Below, in pieces: positions 8,150 through 15,461 of a stretch of DNA of 36,972 bases (positions within the stretch are counted from its first letter, which is position 1; the number at the start of each line of letters is the position of its first letter). A program made the position numbers and the translations under genes. The stretch comes from Caldilineaceae bacterium (GTDB lineage: Bacteria > Chloroflexota > Anaerolineae > Caldilineales > Caldilineaceae): positions 1 to 36,972 of the forward strand of contig JAHBVG010000075.1 of the NCBI GenBank assembly GCA_019637695.1, read 5' to 3'. The notes below the pieces were generated by a model, which worked only from the letters and a program-made list of their open reading frames with translations, was not told the DNA's origin and made no database searches.

Positions 8150-8192
8150 GAACATTGTTCGGAATTATAACGAGGTTCTGTCGGAATGTCAA
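8150..8192 (-). promoter_or_regulatory. consensus sigma-70 promoter with overlapping operator
   Basis: On the minus strand, TTGACA (8192-8187) and TATAAT (8169-8164) match the consensus at all twelve positions with a 17-base spacer. Start of transcription is expected near 8157, inside the palindrome GAACA-T-TGTTC (8150-8160). Such a perfect promoter with an operator over the start point is typical of a self-repressing TetR gene, whose ATG is about 35 bases downstream. Confidence 0.85.
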
Positions 8193-8232
8193 GAGGCAAT
8201 TTCTGAAGTCGTCGCTTATGATTGTAAGGGCA

Positions 8233-8287
8233 TGCGTAGGACGGAAGTACATATCGCTTCATAGGCGAGCGTCTTTCGTCCCACGCA
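8233..8287. repeat. imperfect inverted repeat upstream of hydrolase gene
   Basis: TGCGTAGGACGGAAG (8233-8247) and CTTTCGTCCCACGCA (8273-8287) pair at 13 of 15 positions around a 25-base loop. It lies between the TetR promoter and the divergent hydrolase gene and could be a regulatory site or a dispersed repeat. Confidence 0.6.
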
Positions 8288-8352
8288 TAACCCCACGTGA
8301 CCTGTACAGTTACTGACTTTCTGCGTACTCATTGAATCGGGGGGAAATGTTG

Positions 8353-9978
8353 ATGGCTATCTTGGATTGCGAACGGCTGTCAGCGGCAGGCTGCTGCGGC
8401 GCTCTTTTTCGGCGGTGGATCTCGTTCTTTATCCTTTTGCTTTTGAGCGTTTTGCTGTTGAGCGGTTGCGACGAGGCCGAAGATTTACCTTCTCGCCAAC
8501 CCGCGGAGGTGATTGACGCAGCCGCCGGGGACTATTCTATCAGCTTCACCGAAGGGGACTGCCCCTTCTTCTTTGATGCCGATGTGGACGCCGAAACCCT
8601 GGCGGCAATCACCTGCGGCTACATGCAGGTTCCGCAGGATCGCCGCGAGCCGGATGGGCTGCAAATCGAGATCGCCGTCGCCATGATCTCCAGCCTCAGC
8701 GACGAACCTCTGGCCGATCCCATTCTCTATCTTGAAGGTGGACCGGGCGGCGGCGCGCTCATCAGCAGCGAAAGCTGGCTCGAATCCCCTCTGCGTCAGG
8801 AACGCCAAGTCATCCTCTTCGATCAGCGCGGTACTAGCTATTCCTGGCCGAACCTGGGCTGCCCGGAAATCGACGAGGCCAGCCTCAGCAGCAGAGATGG
8901 CGATCTCTTTTGGGACGCGCTGACCGAATGTCGCGATCGGCTGATCGATCTGGGTGTGGATCTGGCCGATTATCACAGCGCAGCCAGCGCGCAAGATGTG
9001 GCCGATCTACGCAGGGTTCTCGGCGTGGAAAGTTGGAACCTGCTGGGGATCTCCTACGGCACTCGCCTGGCCCTCACCATCATGCGTGATCTGCCCGATG
9101 GCGTGCGCAGTGTCGTACTCGATTCTGTTTATCCTCCCAATGTGGATGCCTACGCCGAGCAGGCGATCACCTTTGGCGGCGCCATCAACCTGCTGTTGGA
9201 TGGCTGCGCCGAAGACCCTGACTGCGATGATGCCTTCCCCGATCTGCGCCAGACCTTCTATGACTTGCTTTTGGAACTCGACGCGGACCCGCTCTATTTT
9301 GAAGCGGATGAGATCGACTCGGAAGAAGATGTGGAGGTGGACGCCTACACCTTCGTCAGCGTGATCACCGACAGCCTCTATGACACCGATCTGATCCCAC
9401 TGTTGCCCCAGTTGATCGCCAATACCTATGATGGCGATTACGATCTGCTACTCTGGGATTTTCTGCTGACCGAGGACGAAGACTATTCTCGCCAACGCCC
9501 CGACAACGCCGATCCGGTGGATGAGGCTTCTTTGTACGACGCGCAAGGGATGTTTTACTCGGTGGAATGTTTTGAGGAGGCACCCTTCGCCGATCTGGAC
9601 AACGTCTACGCGCTGGCCGAAACGTTGGATCCAACGCTGGCCCAACTCATGATCGAAGATGTTCTCGACTTCTTTGACGCCTGCGCCATCTGGCTGGATG
9701 AGCAGGCTCCTGCGCTGGAGTCTGATCCTGTTTACAGTGAGTTGCCCGTGCTTATCCTCGCCGGGGAATACGATCCCGTAACGCCGCCTTCGTGGGCGCG
9801 TCTCGCTGCCGAGACCCTGCCCAATCACATCTATGTGGAACTTCCTCGCGGCGGCCATGCCCTCACCGACATTGACAAGTGCATCAGTGAGATCACCCTG
9901 GCCTTCCTTGCTGACCCGACGCAAGAGCCGGATACGGTGTGCATTGTCGATGCCGTGCGTCCATTTGTGACGGATTAA
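8353..9978 (+). CDS. secreted alpha/beta hydrolase, TAP-like (S33-type) lipoprotein
   Basis: Begins with a basic stretch, the hydrophobic segment FFILLLLSVLLLSGC and a lipobox Cys, so it is an outward-facing lipoprotein. The body is an alpha/beta hydrolase of the tripeptidyl-aminopeptidase/proline-iminopeptidase group: LEGGPGGG oxyanion region, FDQRGT, nucleophile elbow GISYG (Ser234 counted from 8353), acid in LAGEYDPVTPP and His in RGGHAL near the C terminus, the TAP-like C-terminal domain. It probably releases residues from peptides outside the cell. The ATG at 8353 is chosen because GGGGGGA (8339-8345) stands at a better distance than from the ATG at 8347. The protein is strongly acidic. 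Its stop is followed after two bases by a period-7 array. Confidence 0.88.
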   Translation: MAILDCERLSAAGCCGALFRRWISFFILLLLSVLLLSGCDEAEDLPSRQPAEVIDAAAGDYSISFTEGDCPFFFDADVDAETLAAITCGYMQVPQDRREPDGLQIEIAVAMISSLSDEPLADPILYLEGGPGGGALISSESWLESPLRQERQVILFDQRGTSYSWPNLGCPEIDEASLSSRDGDLFWDALTECRDRLIDLGVDLADYHSAASAQDVADLRRVLGVESWNLLGISYGTRLALTIMRDLPDGVRSVVLDSVYPPNVDAYAEQAITFGGAINLLLDGCAEDPDCDDAFPDLRQTFYDLLLELDADPLYFEADEIDSEEDVEVDAYTFVSVITDSLYDTDLIPLLPQLIANTYDGDYDLLLWDFLLTEDEDYSRQRPDNADPVDEASLYDAQGMFYSVECFEEAPFADLDNVYALAETLDPTLAQLMIEDVLDFFDACAIWLDEQAPALESDPVYSELPVLILAGEYDPVTPPSWARLAAETLPNHIYVELPRGGHALTDIDKCISEITLAFLADPTQEPDTVCIVDAVRPFVTD

Positions 9979-9980
9979 AT

Positions 9981-10070
9981 GTAATGCGTAATTCGTAACT
10001 GGTCGAGTACATGATGCCAATCGTGGCGAAACGCTGTCAACAAATTACGAATTACGCATCACGCATTACT
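9981..10070. repeat. inverted pair of period-7 arrays, unit GTAATTC/AATTACG
   Basis: GTAATGC, GTAATTC, GTAACTG at 9981-10001 are answered on the other side by AATTACG, AATTACG, CATCACG, CATTACT at 10043-10070. The two halves are largely complementary, so the transcript of the hydrolase gene could fold into a long stem directly after its stop codon. Confidence 0.8.
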
Positions 10071-10138
10071 ACCCGCAGCAGATGTTATAATATGCGGACA
10101 GCCACAACCATTCAAACCCCAACCAAAAAGGAGACTCT

Positions 10139-11308
10139 ATGGCTCAATATCGGACTGCGATCATCGCCTGCGGCATCATTGCCCGCGTCCACGCGCGTGG
10201 ATGGCTCGGCGTTCCCGGCCAGCCCACAGCGATCAGCGCGCTGGCCGACACGAACCCCGACGCCCGCCGCGAGTTTGGCGATTTTTTCAATGTGGGTGAG
10301 GAACACCGCTATGCAGACTACCGTGAGATGCTCGACAAGGAGCGCCCCGATTTTGTTGATGTCTGCTCGTGGCATCAGCAGCACGCAGAAATGGTGATCG
10401 CAGCGGCGGCGCGGCGACCCAAGGCGATCATCTGTCAGAAGCCAATGGCCGTGGACCTGGGCGAGGCCGACGAAATGCTCACCGCCTGCGAACGCAACGG
10501 CGTCAAGTTGATCATCGCCTATCAGCGTCCCCACCACGCTGCATGGCTCAAAGCGCGCGATCTCATCCGCCAGGGAATCATCGGCAAAGTGACGCAGGTG
10601 CAGTTGGATGACGGCGGCAATATCCTCAACACCAATTCGCACAACATCCGCCTGGCTCTCTTTTTGATGGATGAACCCAACGTTGAGTGGGTCGTGGGCG
10701 CCGTGGAGCGCACTACCGATCAAGTGGAACGGGGGCTCCCCGCCGAGGATGCCTGTTTGGGGCTGGCGGGTTGTGACAACGGCGCCACGATTCTGATTCA
10801 GGGCAATCTGGTGCGCGGATTGGGGCAGGGCTGCCGGGTGATCGGCAGCGAGGGGATCATGGAGTTCGATACAACGCACCACCCCGATGACCTGATCCCG
10901 TCGGATGCGCCGATGTACATGCCCGAAGGCCCGTCCGCCCGCTACAACTACGAGATCGGCACCGTGCGCTATCTCAACGGCGCCTCGAATGGGTGGCAAG
11001 AGGTGGATGCGCCCTGGCACGATTGCTGGAGTCGCCAATGCCAGGAGGCCGTCGATTGGGTGGAAGGGCGCATTGAGCAGCCGATCAGCGGCGCCGATCG
11101 CGCCCGCGCCGTCCAAGAGGTGATGATGGCGCTCTTTGAATCGGCGCGTAAGCGGCAGCGCATCTACCTTCCCTTGCGCACACGCGTCAACCCGCTCAAA
11201 CTCATGGTCGAAAGCGGCGACCTCCCTGTGGAATGGCCGGGCCGCTATGAACGCCGCTCGCGCATTGTGCGCGGCGAGGCCATGTCGTGGCATCAGCCGC
11301 CGCGGTAA
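10139..11308 (+). CDS. Gfo/Idh/MocA-family oxidoreductase
   Basis: 389 residues. The N-terminal Rossmann domain starts YRTAIIACGIIARVHARGW, where the usual GxGxxG is changed to CGIIAR (the first Gly of the motif is Ala-Cys-Gly here). The family signature is visible as QKPMAVDLGEADEML (the EKP-type motif with Gln for Glu) and AYQRPHHAAW. The C-terminal part is the usual beta-sheet substrate domain. Such enzymes oxidise or epimerise sugars, inositol or amino-sugar derivatives with NAD(P). AAAAGGAG stands six bases before the ATG, and a TATAAT at 10086-10091 is a likely -10 box, without a good -35. No sugar genes sit beside it, so the substrate stays open. Confidence 0.88.
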   Translation: MAQYRTAIIACGIIARVHARGWLGVPGQPTAISALADTNPDARREFGDFFNVGEEHRYADYREMLDKERPDFVDVCSWHQQHAEMVIAAAARRPKAIICQKPMAVDLGEADEMLTACERNGVKLIIAYQRPHHAAWLKARDLIRQGIIGKVTQVQLDDGGNILNTNSHNIRLALFLMDEPNVEWVVGAVERTTDQVERGLPAEDACLGLAGCDNGATILIQGNLVRGLGQGCRVIGSEGIMEFDTTHHPDDLIPSDAPMYMPEGPSARYNYEIGTVRYLNGASNGWQEVDAPWHDCWSRQCQEAVDWVEGRIEQPISGADRARAVQEVMMALFESARKRQRIYLPLRTRVNPLKLMVESGDLPVEWPGRYERRSRIVRGEAMSWHQPPR

Positions 11309-11317
11309 AGAGAAAAT

Positions 11318-11429
11318 GAGTAACGAGTAATGAGTAGGTCGACAAAGTCGACTCCACATTTTGGAACCAACTCCCCATGCTACTCATTACTCATTACTCA
11401 TTACTCATTACTCATTACTCATTACTCGT
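11318..11429. repeat. inverted period-7 arrays, unit GAGTAAT/TACTCAT
   Basis: GAGTAAC, GAGTAAT, GAGTAGG (11318-11338) run into GTCGAC-AAA-GTCGAC (11338-11352), and after 28 bases seven units TACTCAT (last TACTCGT) fill 11381-11429. The two arrays are reverse complements. They lie exactly between two convergent genes, nine bases after one stop and about six bases from the other. Confidence 0.9.
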
Positions 11430-11435
11430 TATGGG

Positions 11436-11612
11436 TCAGACCATCCCCATATTGTTCGCCAACGTCCACACCACATAGAGCGCTATCGCGATCACGGCCA
11501 GCATGATCACGAAGCGGATAATTCCGGTAATCACGCGCCAGACCAGCCAGAGGACGATCACGGCGATGATGATGACGACAAAGGGCGATAGTTCCGCAGG
11601 GATGAATTCCAC
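11436..11612 (-). CDS. small membrane protein (58 aa)
   Basis: Starts at GTG (11612) behind a perfect AAAGGAG with eight-base spacing; the longer ATG frame to 11699 would run through a dispersed repeat and has no ribosome site. The product is almost all hydrophobic: LSPFVVIIIAVIVLWLVWRV, then a short turn and a second helix LAVIAIALYVVWTL. Two closely spaced membrane segments are likely. No family recognised. Confidence 0.7.
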   Translation of the reverse strand: MEFIPAELSPFVVIIIAVIVLWLVWRVITGIIRFVIMLAVIAIALYVVWTLANNMGMV

Positions 11613-11641
11613 GATTGGATCTCCTTTGACACGTGCAAATT

Positions 11642-11744
11642 GTAGGTGCGTGCTTTCAACCGCACACAGGAATGCGTAGGTGCGTGCTTTTAGCCGCACA
11701 TTTCTGTACGCAAGAGGGAACCGCTGCTAGAAGCAGCGGCTACG
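11642..11744. repeat. 70-bp dispersed element, copy 2, plus partial copy
   Basis: The unit at 11675-11744 is the reverse complement of 6246-6315 with few differences: GTAGGTGCGTGCTTTTAGCC at one end and GCTAGAAGCAGCGGCTACG at the other, which includes a perfect CCGCTGCT-AGA-AGCAGCGG hairpin. A second copy of its first 25 bases stands at 11642-11666. Confidence 0.8.
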
Positions 11745-11789
11745 TTAATTGCCTGCATATTAGCCGCGGATGAATGCAAATTTTCGCGT

Positions 11790-12476
11790 TTATCTGCGGC
11801 AAAATCTCTGATACAGGTGTGCGTTGCCGGTTTTGCCCACAATCTCTACCTGCTCCATACGGCGCAAACAGTAAGCCATCTGTTGAGCCAGCCGCCGCGG
11901 GATCTGAAGATCCGCAGCCAGATCCGCGGTGCTAAAGGGGACGGGCAGACGATCCGACAGCAGATCGGCCAGATCCGCGGCGCTGGTGAAGACACGCCGA
12001 TCCGCCACGTTCAACAGCTTGCGCTCGGTCACCACCCAGCCGCGGCGACGCCATCCCCGCTTGCCATCGTAGTGCTGGACCTCTTCCATTTCGATCAGAA
12101 GCGCTTCCAATTCAAAGTGGGGATGGTCGAGCAGATGGGAAATGCTGACCAGCGGCTTGAAGAGATCGCAGATCCCGCCCCGTTTGGGAGATCGGCGGCG
12201 ACTGACAATCTCGCCGTCCTCGCCGGTTTTGACGATCCACTTTTGCGCTGCAATCGGGTGGACCAATCGCACCCGATGATCGGCCAACAACGCGGACAGC
12301 TTGCGGCGGATGGGGTTGAACGCACCGGTCTGGATTTCGATCAGCCGATTCCCTTGTACAATGTCGATGACATATCCACCCAGCGCTACCTCCGTTGCAT
12401 CGCCCGGCTGTGCATACCATTCCTTGAGCGCCGCGTGTAGTGGATTCTCATTCAGCGTGCCGATGGTGTGTGACAT
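11790..12476 (-). CDS. PD-(D/E)XK-like protein with C-terminal winged helix
   Basis: 228 residues, not a protein I can name. The N-terminal part has a pattern found in restriction-type nucleases: a helix with Glu19, then GGYVIDIVQGNRLIEIQTGA with Asp38 in one strand and Glu47-x-Gln49 in the next, followed by a helix with basic residues (RRKLSALL). This is how the PD-(D/E)XK core reads, with Gln in place of Lys. The C-terminal 70 residues (FSTADLAADLQIPRRLAQQM and YCLRRMEQVEIVG) look like a winged helix. A DNA-cutting or DNA-binding role is therefore inferred. No clear ribosome site precedes the ATG. It is followed by no operon partner. Confidence 0.65.
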   Translation of the reverse strand: MSHTIGTLNENPLHAALKEWYAQPGDATEVALGGYVIDIVQGNRLIEIQTGAFNPIRRKLSALLADHRVRLVHPIAAQKWIVKTGEDGEIVSRRRSPKRGGICDLFKPLVSISHLLDHPHFELEALLIEMEEVQHYDGKRGWRRRGWVVTERKLLNVADRRVFTSAADLADLLSDRLPVPFSTADLAADLQIPRRLAQQMAYCLRRMEQVEIVGKTGNAHLYQRFCRR

Positions 12477-12521
12477 ATCAGGTTTGCGGAGGCAAATTTG
12501 CAGGTTGCCAATGACAATCGT

Positions 12522-12542
12522 CTACGCACTACGCACTGCGCC
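12522..12542. repeat. short period-7 array, unit CTACGCA
   Basis: CTACGCA, CTACGCA, CTGCGCC. It contains the stop codon of the PrsW gene (12529-12531 on the minus strand) and supplies its last codons. Confidence 0.6.
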
Positions 12543-13521
12543 CTGCTGGCAACTGCGCCACAATTTGACGGCGCAGATCTGCAATCTGCCCTGCCAGGTT
12601 CGGCTCGCGTATAGGACCCAGTTTATGCAGCTTATGTTTTTTGAAAGCCATCTTCACCAGCATCTGCATACGCCGCGCTTGATCGCCGTTCGTACGCCGA
12701 TCCAGCAGGGGAGAGCGTCGCCAGCCGCGGACAAGCGATGCATACTCCTCCGAAGTTAAGGTGATCCCCACCTCTTCCGCCAGCTCCTCAAGCAGCCACT
12801 GCCGTTCTTGACGCCAGGTGAGGAGTAATGAAATCCCTACCAGGCTGAAGCCCATCACGGCCATCCCCAAACTGAGGATGATCCCCAGCCCGGTGACGCC
12901 GCTAATGCTGGCGCCCAGATTGTGCAAGGCGTGGGCGAGGATCGCTGCCGCAAAGCCGCCGACGATCCACATGCGCCGTGCGCTGGCTGACTTGGCGTGG
13001 CGCGCCATGCCGAAGCCGATCCCGATGAGACCGGTGTAAAAGGCGTGGTTCAAGCCGAAGATCACCGCACGTAAGAAAATAAGCACTGTCAGATCGACAA
13101 AGCCGCCCTCGGTGAAGGCGCCCACAAAGTAGAAGAAATTCTCGGTCATGGCGAAACCGAAGCCGATCAACGCGCCGTAGGTCAGCCCGTCGAGGACGCC
13201 GTCAAACTCGTAGCGAAAGAGGCGATAGATAAGGAAGACGGCAAAGCCCTTAGTCAATTCCTCGACCAGCGGCGCGACAATGGCTGATTCCACCACAGCC
13301 TCGGCAATCGAGCCGGGCGCTTCGATCATCGGCGCGCCGATCAGGATCTCACCGATCAAGCTGGCGACAATTGCCGGGATCGCTCCCCACGTAAAGGCCA
13401 GCACCACCAACCAGATCGGCTCCCGTTCATAGCGGTCGGACAGATAAAAGGCAAACGCGTAGAGTACAGTAGGGATCACCGCCGCCGCCAGACTGACAAA
13501 AAGACCGATAAAAAGCTCCAT
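12529..13521 (-). CDS. PrsW-family intramembrane metalloprotease
   Basis: 330 residues with about eight membrane segments and the PrsW/CAAX-like motifs in order: YEREPIW after the first helix, PLVEELTKG (Glu87, Glu88, Lys91), DGLTYGALIGFGFAMTEN, NHAFYTGLIGIGFG and LAHALHN. Glu and His residues in these segments form the metal centre in this family, which includes the protease that cuts anti-sigma factor RsiW in Bacillus. A cytosolic tail of about 90 charged residues follows the last helix. The start has GGGGGGA about five bases upstream. No sigma or anti-sigma gene is next to it, so its target is unknown. Confidence 0.9.
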   Translation of the reverse strand: MELFIGLFVSLAAAVIPTVLYAFAFYLSDRYEREPIWLVVLAFTWGAIPAIVASLIGEILIGAPMIEAPGSIAEAVVESAIVAPLVEELTKGFAVFLIYRLFRYEFDGVLDGLTYGALIGFGFAMTENFFYFVGAFTEGGFVDLTVLIFLRAVIFGLNHAFYTGLIGIGFGMARHAKSASARRMWIVGGFAAAILAHALHNLGASISGVTGLGIILSLGMAVMGFSLVGISLLLTWRQERQWLLEELAEEVGITLTSEEYASLVRGWRRSPLLDRRTNGDQARRMQMLVKMAFKKHKLHKLGPIREPNLAGQIADLRRQIVAQLPAGRSA

Positions 13522-13538
13522 GTAGATCCCCCCAAAGT

Positions 13539-13566
13539 GAATGCGGAGTGATGAATGCGGAATGAC
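13539..13566. repeat. period-7 array, unit GAATGCG
   Basis: GAATGCG, GAGTGAT, GAATGCG, GAATGAC, directly upstream of the ribosome site of the PrsW gene. Looser period-7 sequence continues to about 13600. Confidence 0.7.
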
Positions 13567-13623
13567 AGTGCATTGCAGACGGCAAGTTTGCAGGTGACCA
13601 TGACACTCACTTTGTCACCATTC

Positions 13624-13651
13624 CTCAGTCCCCAGTCCCTAATCTTCATTC
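13624..13651. repeat. period-7 array, unit CCCAGTC
   Basis: CTCAGTC, CCCAGTC, CCTAATC, TTCATTC. The stop codon of the PHP gene (13639-13641, minus strand) is part of the third unit, and the last codons of the gene fall in the fourth. Confidence 0.65.
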
Positions 13652-14325
13652 ATGTTTTTGCCGCCATAGTGGATCGGGCGAATCCGTTTGCGCCACTTGG
13701 CCCAGGTGCTGGCGAGATGGGGCCAGAAAGGGCTGATGACGCCTTGCACCTCTGCACGGGTCAATGCCTGCCGGAAGCTCTCTGCGTTGTCCTCAAAGGG
13801 GGGCATGAACAGATGGCACTGGCCCAGTTCGCTCAAAATATGAGCGTCGCTGCCGGCGGTGTGCAGTTTTTTGTGTTCCACGGCCAGCAGGCGCGCCGCT
13901 TCGTTGTCGGCTGCGCGCACACAGCGGGCGTTGCGCACTTCGAGCGCGTCTACGGCGTCGATCACGCTGAGGACGTTTTCTCGCCCCATGGCCGAATGGC
14001 GCAACGAGTCGAGCGGATGAGGGATGCTGATCACCGCGCCCTGCTCGCGCAGCCGCCGGATCGTCTCCTGTGGCGAGAGTCCTCTGGGCACTTCCTCGGT
14101 GACAAAATAGGCGATGATCTCCCCATGCGTGGTCTTGATCTCCTCGCCGACGATGATGAGATCCGGCGCCAGATTTTTGGCATAGAGTGCCCCGGCCAGA
14201 TTGTTGTGTTCCGTGATCGCCAGTTTATCCAGCCCGATGGCCCGCGCCCGTTCGATCAACGCCTCGGGGCGGGTAAGGGAGTCACGGCTGAAGATGGTGT
14301 GTGAATGAAGGTCAACTTTCCACAT
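13639..14325 (-). CDS. PHP-domain phosphoesterase-like protein
   Basis: 228 residues of a stand-alone PHP domain. Metal-binding motifs are DLHSHTIFSRDS at the start (His7, His9), AITEHNN, a Glu in GEEI, ISIPHPLDS, and the late GSDAH. This is the set found in histidinol-phosphatase-like and YciV/RNase AM-like enzymes, which hydrolyse phosphoesters with a di- or trinuclear metal site. The start at 14325 is chosen because the PHP fold begins there; the frame upstream to 14544 is only repeat sequence and overlaps the next gene. A GGA six bases before the ATG is a weak ribosome site. The substrate is unknown. Confidence 0.85.
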   Translation of the reverse strand: MWKVDLHSHTIFSRDSLTRPEALIERARAIGLDKLAITEHNNLAGALYAKNLAPDLIIVGEEIKTTHGEIIAYFVTEEVPRGLSPQETIRRLREQGAVISIPHPLDSLRHSAMGRENVLSVIDAVDALEVRNARCVRAADNEAARLLAVEHKKLHTAGSDAHILSELGQCHLFMPPFEDNAESFRQALTRAEVQGVISPFWPHLASTWAKWRKRIRPIHYGGKNMNED

Positions 14326-14340
14326 GGGCAGTCCGTGGTG

Positions 14341-14464
14341 GGTATTGGGTATCAGATATTGGATATTGGTAAACACTTGCCACTTGCAAACCTGCGAACT
14401 TTCCCCTCTACGGTTGTCTGCGATCCGCTGTTTGCGGTCTGCGGTCCGACGTCTGCGGTCGGCT
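14341..14464. repeat. double period-7 array spanning a gene end
   Basis: Two sections. 14341-14396 reads GGTATTG, GGTATCA, GATATTG, GATATTG, GTAAACA, CTTGCCA, CTTGCAA, ACCTGCG. 14416-14464 reads GTCTGCG, ATCCGCT, GTTTGCG, GTCTGCG, GTCCGAC, GTCTGCG, GTCGGCT. The stop codon of the UPF0104 gene lies between them (14408-14410), so the second section is translated. Confidence 0.85.
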
Positions 14465-15424
14465 CCCCTCGGCGTCGCGCAGGAGATGGGGCCAGAGCGC
14501 CAGACAAACGAGGCCGAGGATGACGCCAAACCAGAGCGTGGCAAAGCGGATGAGCAGGGCCGCCGCGCTGGCCGGCGTGCGCGCCATCCCCAGAATCTGG
14601 ACGCTGAGGGCGACCAGCGCGCCTTCGGTCCCGCCCAATCCGCCGGGGGTAGCGATCAGCGCGCCCACGACGGTGCTGATGCTGAAAATGAAGACGGCGA
14701 TCAACGCCATCTCCCAATCCAGTGTGATGCCCATGCCCACGAGGACGAGAAAGTAGGCCAGTCCTTCGCACAGCCAGCTCACCGTGCCGATGCTCACGGC
14801 GATCAACAAATTACGCGGACGCAATAGCCGGTAACTACTTTCGTAAAATTCATGTAGCCCGCGGGCAAAGCGGTTGATCACAGGTAGCTTTTCGCCAAAG
14901 CCCAACATCCATAACGCCAGCGGACGCACCTGAACGATCAGAATGATGCTCAGGATCGCCAGCAACGCAACCGCCGCCACCAGGCGCATGGTCCTATCTT
15001 GGAAGGCAAAGAGGCCGACCCCGGCCAGGATCAGCATGGCGAGGCCGTCAGTAAGCCGTTCCGCCAGGACCACCGGCGCGGTGATCGACATGGGCGCGCC
15101 GGTGACATTCTTCACCATGTAGCTCTTGAGGAATTCACCCACCTTGCCCGGCGTCATCACCATCAACATGCCTACGCCGAAGATCCGGCTGCTATCGCCC
15201 CGGCTGATTTCGACGCCGATCAGGCGCAGATACCAGTGCCATTTGAGCAGACGTCCGACGTAATTAAGTAACGTCAAAGCGAGGATGGCGGGCAGCCAGA
15301 TCCAGGGGAATTCGGCCAGCGTCGTCGTCAGCGCCTGCCAATCCCCATAGAGGATCAAGGCCATGTAGACGAGCAAGGCCAAGAGTAGCGACCAGAGAAA
15401 CTTGTTGCGCAGATCAGCGTTCAT
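14408..15424 (-). CDS. lysylphosphatidylglycerol synthase TM-region / UPF0104 (AglD-like) protein
   Basis: 338 residues with eight or nine membrane helices. Family motifs: NYVGRLLKWHWYLRLIGVEI in the second helix region, MTPGKVGEFLKSYMVKNVTG (the conserved TPGKxGE), PVVLAERLTDG and GALIATPGGLGGTEGALVAL. Such proteins are flippase-like or form the membrane half of MprF; alone they are thought to move or modify lipids. The last 20 or so residues are not part of the family: they are encoded by the period-7 array and give a seven-residue repeat RPQT[S/A]DR. The gene has no room for a ribosome site and is preceded by a strong promoter eight bases upstream. Confidence 0.87.
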   Translation of the reverse strand: MNADLRNKFLWSLLLALLVYMALILYGDWQALTTTLAEFPWIWLPAILALTLLNYVGRLLKWHWYLRLIGVEISRGDSSRIFGVGMLMVMTPGKVGEFLKSYMVKNVTGAPMSITAPVVLAERLTDGLAMLILAGVGLFAFQDRTMRLVAAVALLAILSIILIVQVRPLALWMLGFGEKLPVINRFARGLHEFYESSYRLLRPRNLLIAVSIGTVSWLCEGLAYFLVLVGMGITLDWEMALIAVFIFSISTVVGALIATPGGLGGTEGALVALSVQILGMARTPASAAALLIRFATLWFGVILGLVCLALWPHLLRDAEGSRPQTSDRRPQTADRRQP

Positions 15425-15432
15425 GGACGCCC

Positions 15433-15461
15433 ATTATAGTCAGTGGGCCTGTTTTTGTCAC
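15433..15461 (-). promoter_or_regulatory. strong promoter for a probably leaderless mRNA
   Basis: On the minus strand GTGACA (15461-15456) and TATAAT (15438-15433) are separated by 17 bases, eleven of twelve consensus positions. Only eight bases lie between TATAAT and the ATG at 15424, so the transcript would begin at or within about three bases of the start codon. The -35 box overlaps the stop codon of the molybdoenzyme gene. Confidence 0.75.

Noticed and set aside
10112..11359. Minus-strand frame of 415 codons opposite the Gfo/Idh/MocA gene
   Set aside because: Mirror frame of a GC-rich gene; no family pattern and no ribosome site, while the plus strand has both.
11318..11429. CRISPR array
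   Set aside because: Repeats are seven bases with no spacers and no Cas genes; the same holds for all period-7 arrays.
11613..11699. Longer start for the small membrane protein
   Set aside because: The extension is encoded by a dispersed repeat, and the GTG at 11612 has a perfect ribosome site.
14326..14544. Longer start for the PHP protein
   Set aside because: The extension is translated heptamer array and overlaps the UPF0104 gene end; the PHP fold starts at 14325.
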